The notes: generated from the letters alone by a model not told the origin. A stretch of 64,000 nt of DNA from Insolitispirillum peregrinum (GCF_900156605.1 NZ_FTOA01000003.1:496001-560000), one strand, 5' to 3'; numbered from the stretch's first letter, positions 36,568 to 47,702 are shown. Translations and numbers: made by a program.

Positions 36568-37989
36568 TCAGGCTCCCACCGGCAGGCGCAAGGCGGACAG
36601 TTGTTCCGGCAGGCCATTGGCCCAGGCGGTGATGTTTCCCGCCCCCAGACAGACCACCAGATCGCCCGGTTCAGCCAGACCATTGACCACCGCCGCCAGC
36701 TCGGCGGGCGAGGACAGGGCAGTCACCGAACGGTGCCCGTGGCGGCGCAGGCCATCAATCAGCGCATCGCGGTTGATGCCCTCGATCGGCGCTTCACCGG
36801 CAGCATAAACATCGGCCACCACCACATGGTCGGCATCGTTGAAGCAGGTGCAGAAGCTTTCAAACAGGTCGTGCAGACGGCTGTAGCGGTGCGGCTGAAC
36901 CACCGCCACCACCCGGCCCTTGCTGGCATGACGGGCCGCTCGCAGCACGGCGGCGATTTCCACCGGGTGATGACCATAGTCATCAATGACGGTGATGCCA
37001 TCGACTTCGCCGGTTTTGGTAAAGCGCCGCTTGACCCCCGAGAAGCCCGCCAGCGCGGTGCGGATCACCTCGTCGGACAGCTTCAGGCGGGTGGCAACGG
37101 CAATGGTGGCCAGCGCGTTCTGGACGTTGTGTTCGCCAAACATCGGCAGGACGATGTTGGCAATCACCCGGCTTTCCTCGCCATAGCGGCCCTGAATTTC
37201 AACGTCGAAGCGGGCGCCATCAACCCCGATCTCGACATTGACCGCCCGCACTTCGGCTTGCGGGTTGAATCCGTAGGTGACGATCCGGCGGTCGGTGACG
37301 CGGGCGACCAGATTCTGCACTTCCGGGTGGTCGATGCACAGGCAGGCAAAGCCATAAAACGGGATGTTCTGCACAAAGGTCTGAAAGGCGTCGCGCACCT
37401 TGTCGAACGAGCCGTAAAATTCCATGTGCTCGGGGTCGATGTTGGTGACGATGCAGGCGGTGGCCGGCAGCTTCATGAAGGTGCCGTCGGACTCGTCGGC
37501 CTCGACCACCATCCAGTCACCCTGTCCCAGACGGGCATTGGTGCCATAGGCGTTGATGATGCCGCCGTTGATCACCATCGGGTCCATGTCGGCGGCGGTC
37601 AGCAGGGCGGCGACCAGCGAGGTGGTGGTGGTCTTGCCATGGGTGCCCCCAACGGCCACCGCCCACTTCAGGCGCACCAGCTCGGCCAGCATTTCGGCCC
37701 GGCGGACCACCGGGATCAGGCGGGCGCGGGCTTCATCGACTTCCGGGTTGCCGCTGTGGATGGCCGACGACACCACCACCACCTTGGCATCGCCCAGATT
37801 GTCGGCGCTGTGGCCGATGTGGACGGTGATCCCCTGCGCGCGCAGGCGGTTGACGTTGGCGCTGTCGGACACGTCCGATCCCTGCACCGCATAGCCCATC
37901 GAATGGAGAATCTCGGCGATGCCGGACATGCCAATGCCGCCGATCCCCACAAAGTGGATGGTGCCGATATCGAGCGGAATGGTCCTCAC
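36568..37989 (-). CDS. murC: UDP-N-acetylmuramate--L-alanine ligase
   Basis: A 473-residue ATP-dependent ligase adding L-Ala to UDP-MurNAc. N-terminal Rossmann motif [18 protein letters not shown]-loop [28 protein letters not shown], and [14 protein letters not shown] in the C-terminal domain. The start is GTG at 37989 (reading VRTIPLDIG), overlapping the murG stop as GTGA; no ATG yields the Rossmann motif without passing far into murG. Full length for the family. Confidence 0.96.
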   Translation of the reverse strand: MRTIPLDIGTIHFVGIGGIGMSGIAEILHSMGYAVQGSDVSDSANVNRLRAQGITVHIGHSADNLGDAKVVVVSSAIHSGNPEVDEARARLIPVVRRAEMLAELVRLKWAVAVGGTHGKTTTTSLVAALLTAADMDPMVINGGIINAYGTNARLGQGDWMVVEADESDGTFMKLPATACIVTNIDPEHMEFYGSFDKVRDAFQTFVQNIPFYGFACLCIDHPEVQNLVARVTDRRIVTYGFNPQAEVRAVNVEIGVDGARFDVEIQGRYGEESRVIANIVLPMFGEHNVQNALATIAVATRLKLSDEVIRTALAGFSGVKRRFTKTGEVDGITVIDDYGHHPVEIAAVLRAARHASKGRVVAVVQPHRYSRLHDLFESFCTCFNDADHVVVADVYAAGEAPIEGINRDALIDGLRRHGHRSVTALSSPAELAAVVNGLAEPGDLVVCLGAGNITAWANGLPEQLSALRLPVGA

Positions 37990-39131
37990 GGGCGTGTCTC
38001 CTGACGCAAAAGGGTCTCGACGGCATCGGCAAGGCGGGATGCCGCATCGGGAAGGGCAAAGGCTTTGGCGGCGGCCGCAGCAGCCTCCAGCGTTGCCGGT
38101 TGGCTTAACAAACCGGCCAGCTGGTCTGCAACCGTTTCCGCACTGAACCGGCTTTGCGGGATCATCCACGCGCCGCCACTGGCTTCCATCGCCTGGGCGT
38201 TGGCGGTCTGGTGATCGTCGGCGGCGGACGGCAGCGGGACGAACAGCGCTGGACGGCCAATCACCGCGCATTCGGCCACCGTCGACGAGCCCGCCCGGCC
38301 AATCACCAGCGCCGCACGGGCCAGCCGGGCCGGAACGTCATCAAAGAACGATTGTACATCGACGCTCAGGCCACTGTCGGCATAGCTGGCCCGCACCCGC
38401 TCCAGGTCTTCCGGGCGGGCCTGCTGGCTGATGCGCAGACGGGCTTGCAGGGCGGCGGGCAGGGCCTTGAAGGCGGCGGGCAGCACGTCACTGAGGACAC
38501 GCGCCCCCTGACTGCCACCCAGAATCAGGATCTCGAGCGGGGCATCAGCGTCGAGCGATGGATACGGGGTCTCGGCTGCCGCCCGGATGGCAGCGCGTAC
38601 CGGCATGCCGGTCTTGATCACCTGCTGCGGAGCATCGGTGGTGGCGGCAGGCAGAAAGCGCACCTGATCAAAGCTGGTGGCGATGCGGGTAGCTTTGGCC
38701 GAGAACAGGCGGTTGGCACGACCCAGCACCGCGTTCTGTTCGTGCAGCAGGGTCGGAATTGCCAGTTGCCCGGCAGCGGCCACCGCAGGCACCGAGGCAT
38801 AGCCGCCAAAGCCGACCACCACCGCCGGTGACAGGCGGCGCAGGATGGCACGGGCCTCGATGGTTCCGCGCAGCAGGCGCAGTGCTCCGGCAATCTTGCC
38901 CAGCAGGCCGCGCCCGAGCATCTGGGCGGCGGTCACATGGTGGGTGTCGAGACTGCCCAGCACGCCGCTATAGCCCTTGCCGCGCGCATCGGTGATGAAC
39001 GCCAGCCGGTAGCCACGGGCTTGCAGCTCGGCAGCCAGGCTTTCCGCCGGGAAGACGTGGCCACCAGTGCCACCGGCGGTCAGCACAATCAGCGGCTTCG
39101 CCGTGTTCGGGGCTGCGGTGCTGGTGGCCAT
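37986..39131 (-). CDS. murG: UDP-N-acetylglucosamine--N-acetylmuramyl-pentapeptide glycosyltransferase
   Basis: A 381-residue peripheral membrane glycosyltransferase converting lipid I to lipid II. Motifs are [18 protein letters not shown] (acceptor loop), [27 protein letters not shown] and [20 protein letters not shown] (UDP-GlcNAc site). It begins directly at the end of ftsW and overlaps murC by 4 bp. Confidence 0.97.
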   Translation of the reverse strand: MATSTAAPNTAKPLIVLTAGGTGGHVFPAESLAAELQARGYRLAFITDARGKGYSGVLGSLDTHHVTAAQMLGRGLLGKIAGALRLLRGTIEARAILRRLSPAVVVGFGGYASVPAVAAAGQLAIPTLLHEQNAVLGRANRLFSAKATRIATSFDQVRFLPAATTDAPQQVIKTGMPVRAAIRAAAETPYPSLDADAPLEILILGGSQGARVLSDVLPAAFKALPAALQARLRISQQARPEDLERVRASYADSGLSVDVQSFFDDVPARLARAALVIGRAGSSTVAECAVIGRPALFVPLPSAADDHQTANAQAMEASGGAWMIPQSRFSAETVADQLAGLLSQPATLEAAAAAAKAFALPDAASRLADAVETLLRQETRP

Positions 39132-40268
39132 TTATGACGTCTCCCCAATCGCTGACGACCATCGTTTGCGCGTCAGTGCCAAAATAAAGCCCATGCCAAG
39201 GCCCAGCCCCATGATCGACGAGCCACCATAGCTGATGAACGGCAGGGTCATTCCCTTGGTCGGCATCAGGTGCAGGCTCGACGCCATGTTGACCATCGCC
39301 TGCGTACCAAACTGCACCAGCAGGCCGCCGGTCGCAATGATCACGAACAGGTTGTTTTCCTCCATCACCCGCGACATGCCGCGAATGACCAGAAAGGCAA
39401 ACAGGCCGACCACCAGCAGGCAGACCAGCATGCCGAACTCCTCGCCCGCGACGGCAAAGATGAAATCGGTGTGGCTGTCGGGCAGGGCAGCCTTGACCGT
39501 GCCTTCGCCGGGGCCGCGTCCGAACAGGCCGCCATCGCGGAATGCCTGCATGGCTTTCTGGATCTGGTAGGTATCGGCCCCTTCCGGGTTCAGAAAGCTG
39601 TCCACGCGCTTTTGCACGTGCGGCAGGATGAAATAGGCCCCGACAGCCCCGCACAGGGTGATGGCAACCAGCAGGGCGACCCAGAACAGGTGCAGCCCGG
39701 CCAGAAAAAACTGGGCGGCCCACATGGCGGTGACCAGCATGCTCTGCCCCAGGTCGGGCTGGATGATCAGCAGGCCGACCAGCGTCAACCACAGCACCAC
39801 GGCGATGCGGTAACCAGGGAACCCCGGCGAGGTATGGCGGGCGGAAAACACCCAGCCACTGACCACCGCAAAGCAGGGTTTGGCAAATTCCGACGGCTGG
39901 ATGGAGACGCCGCCGATGTACAGCCAGCGGGTCGAGCCCTTGATTTCCGACCCCAGTGCCGGAGCCACCACCAGCAGAAGCAAGGTGATGGCAAAGCCGA
40001 TCAGGCCGACCTTGCGGACGGCCAGCGGCGACAGCATCGACACCCCCAGCATCAGGGCGAGGGCAAACGGCATGGTGAAGAACTGCTTGCGCACAAACAT
40101 GAACGGGTCGGCATGGATGCGGTCGGCAGCGGCAGGCCCGGCAGCCATCAGCAGGATCATGCCGACGATCACCAGCAAAAAGACCGTTGCCAGCAGCCAG
40201 CGGTCAACCGTCCACCACCAGCGCCCAAGGATGCTGGTGTCGGTGCGGGCAAAGGTCAGGTTGCTCAT
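39132..40268 (-). CDS. ftsW: putative lipid II polymerase FtsW (SEDS family)
   Basis: A 378-residue SEDS glycosyltransferase with about ten membrane helices, making septal glycan strands with FtsI. Motifs are GSTRWLYIGGVSIQPSEFAK, FRDGGLFGRGPGEG, AVAGEEFGMLVCLL and LMPTKGMTLPFISYGGSS. It starts 38 bp after murD and ends where murG begins. Confidence 0.96.
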   Translation of the reverse strand: MSNLTFARTDTSILGRWWWTVDRWLLATVFLLVIVGMILLMAAGPAAADRIHADPFMFVRKQFFTMPFALALMLGVSMLSPLAVRKVGLIGFAITLLLLVVAPALGSEIKGSTRWLYIGGVSIQPSEFAKPCFAVVSGWVFSARHTSPGFPGYRIAVVLWLTLVGLLIIQPDLGQSMLVTAMWAAQFFLAGLHLFWVALLVAITLCGAVGAYFILPHVQKRVDSFLNPEGADTYQIQKAMQAFRDGGLFGRGPGEGTVKAALPDSHTDFIFAVAGEEFGMLVCLLVVGLFAFLVIRGMSRVMEENNLFVIIATGGLLVQFGTQAMVNMASSLHLMPTKGMTLPFISYGGSSIMGLGLGMGFILALTRKRWSSAIGETS

Positions 40269-40306
40269 GGTCCCTCCTGCGCGGGCAAGTACCGTCCGGG
40301 CAGAGG

Positions 40307-41704
40307 TCAGGCCGCGGAACCGTCTTCGCCGTCGTCGTCTTCTTCCAGCTCGTGTACGATGTCCATGAACACCTCGCCGCGATGTTCAAAGCTGCGGAAC
40401 TGGTCAAAGCTGGCGCAGGCCGGCGACAGCAGGACGGTGTCACCGTGGTCGGCCATTTCGTCGGCCTGTTCGACGGCGTTTTCCAGCGTGCCGCTGATGG
40501 TGCAGGGCACATTGGCGGCCTTCAGGACTGCTGCGAAGTCATTGGCGGATTCCCCGATCAGGAAGGCATGCTTGATGCGCGGGAACAGCGGGGCCAGCGA
40601 GGCAATGCCGCCTTCCTTGGCCTTGCCGCCTGCGATCCACAGAACATCGGTGTAGCAGCCCAGCGCCTTGGATGCCGCATCGGCGTTGGTGGCCTTGCTG
40701 TCGTTGATGAAGGCAACATCCTCGATCACCGCCACCAGTTGCTGGCGGTGCGGCAGGCCGGGGAAGCTGCGCAGGGCGTCGAGGATGCGCGGTAGCGAAA
40801 CACCCCGGCAGCGGCTGGCAGCATAGGCCAGCGCGGCGTTCTGCCAGTTGTGCGCCCCGGGCAGGGTCTTCATTTCGCGCAGGTCGCAGATTTCCTGCGG
40901 GCGGCGGCCGGTGGCATCAATCAGCATGCCGTCCTTGACATAGACGCCATTCTCCACCGCACGGGTGACCGATACCGGAATGACCTGCGACCCGCCCTGC
41001 CGGATCAGCTCGGCACAGATGCGGGCGCTGTAATCGTCATCGACCCCGATCACCGCATGGGAGGGATACTTCTGGTTCTGGAACAGGCGCCGCTTGGCGG
41101 TGACATAGCCGTCCATGCCGCCGTGACGGTCCAGATGATCGGGGGTGATGTTGGTCCACACCGCCACATCCAGTCGCAGCGACGGCACCAGCTCCAGCTG
41201 GTACGACGACAGTTCCAGCACATAGGTTCCGGTCATCCCCAGCGTCGGGCTGTCCAGGGCCGGAATGCCGATGTTGCCAGCGGCTTCGGCCTGTTGACCG
41301 GCGCTTTTCAGGATGTGGGTGATCAGGGCGGTGGTGGTTGATTTGCCATTGGTGCCGGTGATGCCGACATAGAACGGTTGCGTGTTGGCATCGCACAGCA
41401 AATCCACATCGCACACCATCGGCTTGCCCAGACGGGCGGCCAGTTGGGCCAGCGGGTGCGCTTTGGGGTGGGTGTGGGGGATGCCGGGGCTCCAGATCAC
41501 CCGGTCAACATCGCTCCAGCTGTTTTCGTTCGGCTCGACCACGGTGTATCCGGCCTCGGCGGCCTTTTGCCGGGCGTCGGGGTTGTCATCCCACACCAGA
41601 ACTTTCGCTCCGTCGGCGCTGAGCGCACGCGCGGCGCTGAGGCCCGATTTTCCAAGGCCGACAATGGCCAGTTTGCGAAGGGCGTAACGGAGGGTGGGAA
41701 TCAT
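40307..41704 (-). CDS. murD: UDP-N-acetylmuramoylalanine--D-glutamate ligase
   Basis: A 465-residue ATP-dependent ligase adding D-Glu. N-terminal motif LAIVGLGKSGLSAARAL, P-loop GITGTNGKSTTTALITHIL, NITPDHLDRHGGM, and C-terminal GLPHRQQLVAVIEDVAFIND and DSKATNADAA. A Glu/Asp-rich C-terminal tail (HELEEDDDGEDG) is added. There is a 111-bp gap to mraY. Confidence 0.96.
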   Translation of the reverse strand: MIPTLRYALRKLAIVGLGKSGLSAARALSADGAKVLVWDDNPDARQKAAEAGYTVVEPNENSWSDVDRVIWSPGIPHTHPKAHPLAQLAARLGKPMVCDVDLLCDANTQPFYVGITGTNGKSTTTALITHILKSAGQQAEAAGNIGIPALDSPTLGMTGTYVLELSSYQLELVPSLRLDVAVWTNITPDHLDRHGGMDGYVTAKRRLFQNQKYPSHAVIGVDDDYSARICAELIRQGGSQVIPVSVTRAVENGVYVKDGMLIDATGRRPQEICDLREMKTLPGAHNWQNAALAYAASRCRGVSLPRILDALRSFPGLPHRQQLVAVIEDVAFINDSKATNADAASKALGCYTDVLWIAGGKAKEGGIASLAPLFPRIKHAFLIGESANDFAAVLKAANVPCTISGTLENAVEQADEMADHGDTVLLSPACASFDQFRSFEHRGEVFMDIVHELEEDDDGEDGSAA

Positions 41705-41815
41705 GATGGGGCCCGCCTTGAAGTTCGTTCGGGAAACGGGGAAACCGCCTGTCCCGCAACGACAAACAAAAACAAAAGGTATGGCGTCTGTCTGCGGGGG
41801 TGCCGCAGGCGGACG

Positions 41816-42901
41816 CTAGCGAAGTTTCAGCGTTGACAGGCCAATGATGGCCAGAATGGTGGCAATGATCCAGAACCGGATCACCACTGTACTCTCATGC
41901 CAGCCTTTTTTCTCGAAGTGATGGTGGATCGGTGCCATGCGGAACACCCGTTTGCCGGTCAGCTTGAAGCTGGTGACCTGAATGATCACCGACAGGGTTT
42001 CCAGCACGAACAGGCCGCCGACGATCACCAGCACGATTTCATGCTTGGTGATCACCGAAATGGCCCCCAGGGCACCGCCCAGCGCCAGCGAGCCGGTATC
42101 ACCCATGAACACCATCGCCGGCGGAGCATTGAACCACAGGAAGCCAAGCCCGGCCCCGATGATGGCGGCGCACAGGATCGACAGTTCGCCGCTGCCCGGC
42201 ACATAGTGAATGCCCAGATAGCTGGAATAGACGGCGTTGCCGACCAGATAGGAGATCAGGCCATAGACGGCGGCGGCGATCATCACCGGCACGGTGGCCA
42301 GCCCGTCAAGGCCATCGGTCAGGTTGACGGCGTTCGACGCCCCCACCATCACCACCGCGCCGAACGGGATGTAGAACCAGCCGAGGTTCCACATGATGTT
42401 CTTGAAAAACGGCACGGTCAGGCCGGTGTCAATCGACGGGTCGGTGGCAATGACGATCCAGTAGGTAGCCAGCCCGGCGATACCGAACTGCACCAGCAGC
42501 TTGGCCTTGCCGGAAACGCCCTTGGTGTTGCGCTTGGTGACCTTTTTCAGATCGTCGATCATCCCCAGCCCGCCATAGCCCAGCGTGACCAGCAGCACCG
42601 CCCAGACGTAGGGGTTGTCGAGGTCGGCCCACAGCAAGGTGGCAGTCCCGATTGCCAGCAGGATCATCATCCCGCCCATGGTGGGGGTGCCTTTTTTGGT
42701 CAGCAGATGGGATTCCGGACCATCTTCGCGGATCGGCTGGCCTTCACGCTGTTTTTTCTTCAGCCAGCGGATGATCCCCGGCCCAAAGATGAACGCCACC
42801 AGCAACGCCGTCAGAGCGGCCCCGCCACTGCGAAAGGTCAGATAGCGGAACACGTTCAGCACACTGACGTCGCCGGAGAGTTGTGACAGGTAATAAAGCA
42901 T
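41816..42901 (-). CDS. mraY: phospho-N-acetylmuramoyl-pentapeptide-transferase
   Basis: A 361-residue integral membrane enzyme with ten helices. It transfers phospho-MurNAc-pentapeptide to undecaprenyl phosphate to form lipid I. Motifs are [29 protein letters not shown] (Asp pair), [25 protein letters not shown] and [14 protein letters not shown]. It has 111-bp gaps on each side; the upstream one holds a hairpin. Confidence 0.97.
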   Translation of the reverse strand: MLYYLSQLSGDVSVLNVFRYLTFRSGGAALTALLVAFIFGPGIIRWLKKKQREGQPIREDGPESHLLTKKGTPTMGGMMILLAIGTATLLWADLDNPYVWAVLLVTLGYGGLGMIDDLKKVTKRNTKGVSGKAKLLVQFGIAGLATYWIVIATDPSIDTGLTVPFFKNIMWNLGWFYIPFGAVVMVGASNAVNLTDGLDGLATVPVMIAAAVYGLISYLVGNAVYSSYLGIHYVPGSGELSILCAAIIGAGLGFLWFNAPPAMVFMGDTGSLALGGALGAISVITKHEIVLVIVGGLFVLETLSVIIQVTSFKLTGKRVFRMAPIHHHFEKKGWHESTVVIRFWIIATILAIIGLSTLKLR

Positions 42902-42920
42902 CGAACCGGAAATCCCTGTT

Positions 42921-42945
42921 AGCCGCCGTTGACCTGACGGCGGCT
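42921..42945 (-). other. intercistronic hairpin between murE/F and mraY
   Basis: AGCCGCCGT (42921-42929) and ACGGCGGCT (42937-42945) form a perfect 9-bp stem 20 bp upstream of the mraY start. There is no U tract. It may be a processing or attenuation site within the dcw transcript. Confidence 0.45.
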
Positions 42946-43012
42946 GTCTGCGTTGAAACGGGTGGCCCTGCGGTACGGGGACCGCCGGACCGGAACAGGC
43001 ATGACGCCTGCC

Positions 43013-45928
43013 TTATGCTGCCAAAGCCAGCAGGGCGGCGACCACCAGCCCCATCCGGCTGCCAGCCGAGCCCTTGACCATCACCACATCGCCGGGCCGG
43101 ACGGCGGCGGCCACCAGCGGTGCCAGATCGGCACTGGTGGCGGCATGCTGCCCGCGTACGGCGGCGGGCACTGCGTTGAACAATTGTTCAGACAGTGGCC
43201 CGGCGGTAAACACCAGATCGGCCCCGGCGGCCAGAACGGCGGGCGCCATCCCGGCATGCAGGGCCGGGCCAGCGGGGCCCAGTTCCAGCATGTCGCCGAC
43301 CACCACAATCCGCCGTCCCTGTGTCGTCCCTTGCGAGGTCCCCCCCGATGCCCCCCCCGAGGCCCCCAAGGCGGCCAGCGCGGCGGCCAGTGAGTCCGGG
43401 TTGGCGTTATAGGCTTCGTCGATCACCACCAGCGGAGCGCCGCCTGCCGCCAGCGGGACGGTATGGCGTTGCCCACGGCCTTTCGGCGGCTGCATCCCGG
43501 CAAGGGATTGGGCCACGGTGGGGAAAATGTCCGAAAAAGAGAGCGCCGGGGCGCACACGGCCTGAACGGCAGCCAGCACCGCCAGACTGTTCATCGCCCA
43601 GTGGCGCCCGGCTGCGCCAATGGAATAATGCACCTCACGACCGTCAATCAAGGCCAAAACGGCGGTATGGTCATGACAAATTGTGGCATCGCCAAGGCGG
43701 ATATCGGCATTGTCCGCACAGCCAAAGCGACGGATGATCAATTGATGCTGACCGGCACGCTCGACCAGCCGGTCGGCACAGGGGGCATCGGTGGGCAGAA
43801 CCACCACCCCGCCGGGCTGGCAGACCCCGTCGAAAATCTCGGCCTTGGCCTCGGCGATGGCCTCCAGCGAGCCGAGATGCTCGATGTGGGCCGAGGCAAT
43901 GGTGGTGATCACCGCCACATGCGGGCGGGCGATGGTGGTCAGCGGGCGGATTTCGTCGGGGTGGTTCATCCCCATCTCGATCACCGCATAGGCCATCTGG
44001 CGCGGCAGGCGGGCGAGGGTCAACGGAACGCCCCAGTGATTGTTGAAACTGCCGACCGCCGCATGGGTGGGGGCGATGGCCGACAGCACGCGGGCCAGCA
44101 TTTCCTTGGTCGAGGTCTTGCCGACGCTGCCGGTCACCCCGACCACCCGCCCGCCAAAGCGGTCGCGGCCAGCACGGCCTAGGTCCTGCAAGGCGGTAAA
44201 AGTGTCGGTCACCAGCACCAGCCGGGCCGGGTCCACCCCGTCAATCGGACGGTGAACCACCGCCCCGGCGGCTCCGGCGGCCAGCGCAGCGGCCACCCAG
44301 TCATGGCCGTCGTGGCTTGGACCGGCAATGGCAATGAACAGGTCGCCAGCGGCCACCGTCCGGCTGTCAATCGACACGCCATGGCAGACGAACTCGCCCG
44401 CACACTGGCCGTTGGTAGCGGCGGCAATCTCGCTGGCCGTCCATAGCGGTGACAGGGCGATGATCGCCTTGCGGGCTTCGATGCGGTCATCGAACGGCGT
44501 CACCACTCCGGCGACGGTCTGGCCGCTTTCATGGCCCTTACCGGCGATCAGCAGCACGTCGCCGGGCTGCAGATCGGCAACGGCGGTGGCAATCGCCTGA
44601 TGGCGGTCGCCGATTTCGCGGGCAAAGGGGCATCCGGCCATCACCTCGGCGCGGATGGCCGAGGGGACTTCACTGCGCGGATTGTCATCGGTGACGATCA
44701 CCTCGTCTGCCAAACGGGCGGCAATCTCTCCCATCACCGGCCGTTTGCCACGGTCGCGGTCACCGCCGCAGCCGAACACCACCACCAGCCGGTTGCGGGC
44801 GTGGGGGCGCAGGGCGGTCAGCACCACCTCCAGCGCGTCGGGGGTGTGGGCGTAGTCAACAAACACGCTGGCGCCGTTGTGGCTGCCCACCTGTTCCAGC
44901 CGACCGGGGACGCCGGGCAGATGCTCCAGCGCCGCCACCGCAGCGGCCACCGGCGCGCCGCTGGCAATCACCAGCCCCAGAGCGGCCAGCGCGTTGGCAG
45001 CCTGAAAGGCTCCGGCCAGCGGCAGGGTCAGGCGGTAATCGCTGCCGAACACCCGCAGGTGCAACTGCTGCCCGTGCGGGGTCGGGGTGCGCTCCAGCAG
45101 GCGGATTTCCTCTGCCTGCGTGCCATAGCCGATCACCCGCCGCCCGGCGGCTTCGGTGGCGGCCTTCAGGGCGGCGAACTCGGGGATGTCGGCGTTGAGG
45201 ACAGCGCTGCCGCCGACTGGCAGGACTTCGGTAAACAGGCGGGTCTTGGCGGCCAGATAGGCGTCCAGTGTCAGGTGGTAATCCAGATGGTCGCGGGTCA
45301 GGTTGGTAAAGGCGGCAGCGGTCAGCCGCACGCCATCCAGTCGGAACTGGTCCAGACCGTGGCTGGAGGCTTCCATGCACAGATGCGTCACACCGGCCGC
45401 GGCAACGTCGCTGAGGATGCCGTGCAGGTGCACCGGGTCCGGCGTGGTGTGGCTGCCGCCGATGCTGAGCGCGCGCGAGGCCAGCCCCAGCGTGCCAAGG
45501 CTGCCCGCGCTGTGTCCCAGATGCTCCCACAGGGCGCGGGTAAAGCAGGCGGTCGAGGTCTTGCCATTGGTGCCGGTGACGGCGGTGATGGTCGCAGGCT
45601 GGGCGGGGAAAAAAGCCGCCGCCAGCCGCGACAGGGCCAGCCGGACCGACGGAGTGGCAAGGACAACCACGTCTTCGGGGCAGGCGCAGTCCAGCGGCTG
45701 ATCATCGTCGGGCACCAGCAGGGCGGTTGCTCCGGCGCTCAGGGCGGCAGGAACAAAGCTGCGGCCATCGCTTTTGGTGCCGGGGATGGCGATGAACAGA
45801 AAGCCGCGCTGAACGGCGCGGCTGTCGGCGGTCATCCCGGTGATGGTCGTGGCCTCGGGCGAGCCGTGCAGCACACGAAGCTCGCCGGAGGCGACGAACG
45901 GGGCAATCAGGTCAGCGAGCAGGCGCAC
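43013..45928 (-). CDS. murEF: bifunctional MurE-MurF ligase (fused)
   Basis: A 971-residue fusion of two Mur ligases. The MurE half (about 1-492) adds meso-diaminopimelate: P-loop AVTGTNGKTST near residue 120, NLTRDHLDYHLTL, and the DAP-specific TDDNPRSE motif near 415. The MurF half (about 493-971) adds D-Ala-D-Ala: VSIDSRTVAAGDLFIAI, P-loop GVTGSVGKTSTKEM near 600, and VVIDEAYNANPDSL. The frame runs without stop or internal ribosome-binding site across the junction. The start is uncertain: GTG at 45928 follows a GGGGGAG run, and a TTG at 45952 would add eight residues. It overlaps the end of ftsI. Confidence 0.94.
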   Translation of the reverse strand: MRLLADLIAPFVASGELRVLHGSPEATTITGMTADSRAVQRGFLFIAIPGTKSDGRSFVPAALSAGATALLVPDDDQPLDCACPEDVVVLATPSVRLALSRLAAAFFPAQPATITAVTGTNGKTSTACFTRALWEHLGHSAGSLGTLGLASRALSIGGSHTTPDPVHLHGILSDVAAAGVTHLCMEASSHGLDQFRLDGVRLTAAAFTNLTRDHLDYHLTLDAYLAAKTRLFTEVLPVGGSAVLNADIPEFAALKAATEAAGRRVIGYGTQAEEIRLLERTPTPHGQQLHLRVFGSDYRLTLPLAGAFQAANALAALGLVIASGAPVAAAVAALEHLPGVPGRLEQVGSHNGASVFVDYAHTPDALEVVLTALRPHARNRLVVVFGCGGDRDRGKRPVMGEIAARLADEVIVTDDNPRSEVPSAIRAEVMAGCPFAREIGDRHQAIATAVADLQPGDVLLIAGKGHESGQTVAGVVTPFDDRIEARKAIIALSPLWTASEIAAATNGQCAGEFVCHGVSIDSRTVAAGDLFIAIAGPSHDGHDWVAAALAAGAAGAVVHRPIDGVDPARLVLVTDTFTALQDLGRAGRDRFGGRVVGVTGSVGKTSTKEMLARVLSAIAPTHAAVGSFNNHWGVPLTLARLPRQMAYAVIEMGMNHPDEIRPLTTIARPHVAVITTIASAHIEHLGSLEAIAEAKAEIFDGVCQPGGVVVLPTDAPCADRLVERAGQHQLIIRRFGCADNADIRLGDATICHDHTAVLALIDGREVHYSIGAAGRHWAMNSLAVLAAVQAVCAPALSFSDIFPTVAQSLAGMQPPKGRGQRHTVPLAAGGAPLVVIDEAYNANPDSLAAALAALGASGGASGGTSQGTTQGRRIVVVGDMLELGPAGPALHAGMAPAVLAAGADLVFTAGPLSEQLFNAVPAAVRGQHAATSADLAPLVAAAVRPGDVVMVKGSAGSRMGLVVAALLALAA

Positions 45929-47702
45929 GGGCTCCCCCAGTGATAAAGGCAATGGATTGGGTGATATTCTTCAGATCGACATTATTCAAGGGGGCATAGG
46001 GCTGCATCGCATCCAGACGGGGGAACACCCCCAGCAACGGAGCGATCTGCGAGATGATCTTGCCGGTGGTCGGGGCGGCGTTCCAGCCTGCGGTGGCAAA
46101 GCCATAGGTGCTCTTCAGGCCCTTGGGCTCGTCGAGCACGGTCAGCACCACATAGCGCGGGTCATCCAGCGGAAAGGCGGCGGCAAAGGTGGTGCGCAGG
46201 TTATGGGTGTCATAGCCGCCATGCTGCGACACTTTTTCCGCCGAACCGGTCTTGCCACCGATCAGATAGCCGGGGACATCGGCCTTTTTCCCGGTGCCTT
46301 CGCTGACCACCAGCCGCATCAGATAGCGCATCAGCATCGAGGTTTGCGGGGTGATCACCTGTTTGGGGTCCTGCGGGGTATCGAGCAGCAGGGTCGGTTT
46401 GTACAGCCTGCCGCCATTGACCAGCGCCGACACCGCCGTTGCCAGATTGACCGAGGTGACAGCAATGCCGTGGCCGTACGAAATGGTCATCATGGCGATT
46501 TCACGCCATTGCGCCGGGATCAGCGGCGGACTGATTTCCGGCAACTCGATCGGCGGGGGACTCAGCATGCCCATCCGGCCGAGAAACTCGCGCTGGTGTT
46601 CGCTGCCCAGCGCCATCGCCATGCGGGCCGAACCAATGTTCGACGAATGCACCAGAATTTCAGCCACGTTTTGCGGGCGGGGGATCGGGTGGTCATCGCT
46701 GATGGTAAAGCGCGAAATCTTCAGCGGGCGCGAGGTGTCGAACATGTCGGCCACCCGGATCTGGCCGGAATCCAGCGCCATGGCGGTGTTCAGCAGCTTG
46801 AAGCTCGAGCCCATTTCGTAAACGCCCAGTGTGGCGCGGTTGAACTGGGAGTCCGCCGGGGAATTGCCGAATTCAGCCGGATCATAGTCGGGTAGCGACA
46901 CCAGCGCTATCACCTGGCCATTGTTGGCATCCATCACCAGACCAACGCCGCCGACCGCCTGAAAGTCGGTGATGGCGGCCAGCAGGGTATCGCGCACCAC
47001 CGCCTGCACCCGCAGGTCAAGGGACAGGCGCAACGGTTGCTGGTCATCCTTCAGCCGTTGATCAAACGATCGTTCAATCCCGGCGATGCCGCCGTTGTCC
47101 GGGTCGGTTGCCCCCAGCACATGCGATACCATGTGGCCGTGCGGATAGATCCGCCGTTCGCTGTCCTCGAAATAGATGCCGGGGATACCCTGCGCATTGA
47201 TCGCCGCCTGCAAGCGGGGACTGAGATTGCGTTCAAGGTAAATGAACCGCCGTCCTGACATCAGCTTGCTCAGCACCTCTTCCCGGTTCAGGTCGGGCAT
47301 CAGGGCCAACAGCTTGGTTGTTGCCTCTTCGGCGTTCAGGATTTTGGTGGAATCAGCGTACAGGTTGACTGTCGGCAGGTTGGTGGCCAGCACCAGCCCG
47401 TTACGGTCAACGATCTCGGCCCGCTTGGTATCCAGCGGCACCGTTGCCGACTGGCTGACCGGGGGGCGACGGTCGGTGCTTTTCAGCACCATCAGGTCAA
47501 ACAGGCGAATGCCGATGGCCAGATAAACCATGGCAAACAGGCTGGCGGCGACCATCATGCGGGTACGGCCGACCTCCAGCGCGAGGCGGGTCGGCTCGTC
47601 GACCATCACATCGGGGGCCTTGCGGCGACCGCGGGTGTGCGGGCGGAGTTCCTGACCGGGATAAAGGAACCGCTCTTTCTTGGAAAAGCGGAAACCAATC
47701 AT
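45912..47702 (-). CDS. ftsI: peptidoglycan D,D-transpeptidase FtsI (PBP3)
   Basis: A 596-residue bitopic transpeptidase for septal cross-linking. Membrane helix VAASLFAMVYLAIGIRLFDL (about residues 52-71), dimerisation/pedestal domain to about 240, then the penicillin-binding domain with SxxK in GSSFKLLNT, SxN in VHSSNIGSA, and KTG in GGKTGSAEKV. The long basic cytoplasmic N terminus (HTRGRRKAPD) is usual in alphaproteobacteria. It overlaps ftsL by 4 bp. Confidence 0.96.
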   Translation of the reverse strand: MIGFRFSKKERFLYPGQELRPHTRGRRKAPDVMVDEPTRLALEVGRTRMMVAASLFAMVYLAIGIRLFDLMVLKSTDRRPPVSQSATVPLDTKRAEIVDRNGLVLATNLPTVNLYADSTKILNAEEATTKLLALMPDLNREEVLSKLMSGRRFIYLERNLSPRLQAAINAQGIPGIYFEDSERRIYPHGHMVSHVLGATDPDNGGIAGIERSFDQRLKDDQQPLRLSLDLRVQAVVRDTLLAAITDFQAVGGVGLVMDANNGQVIALVSLPDYDPAEFGNSPADSQFNRATLGVYEMGSSFKLLNTAMALDSGQIRVADMFDTSRPLKISRFTISDDHPIPRPQNVAEILVHSSNIGSARMAMALGSEHQREFLGRMGMLSPPPIELPEISPPLIPAQWREIAMMTISYGHGIAVTSVNLATAVSALVNGGRLYKPTLLLDTPQDPKQVITPQTSMLMRYLMRLVVSEGTGKKADVPGYLIGGKTGSAEKVSQHGGYDTHNLRTTFAAAFPLDDPRYVVLTVLDEPKGLKSTYGFATAGWNAAPTTGKIISQIAPLLGVFPRLDAMQPYAPLNNVDLKNITQSIAFITGGARAPAR

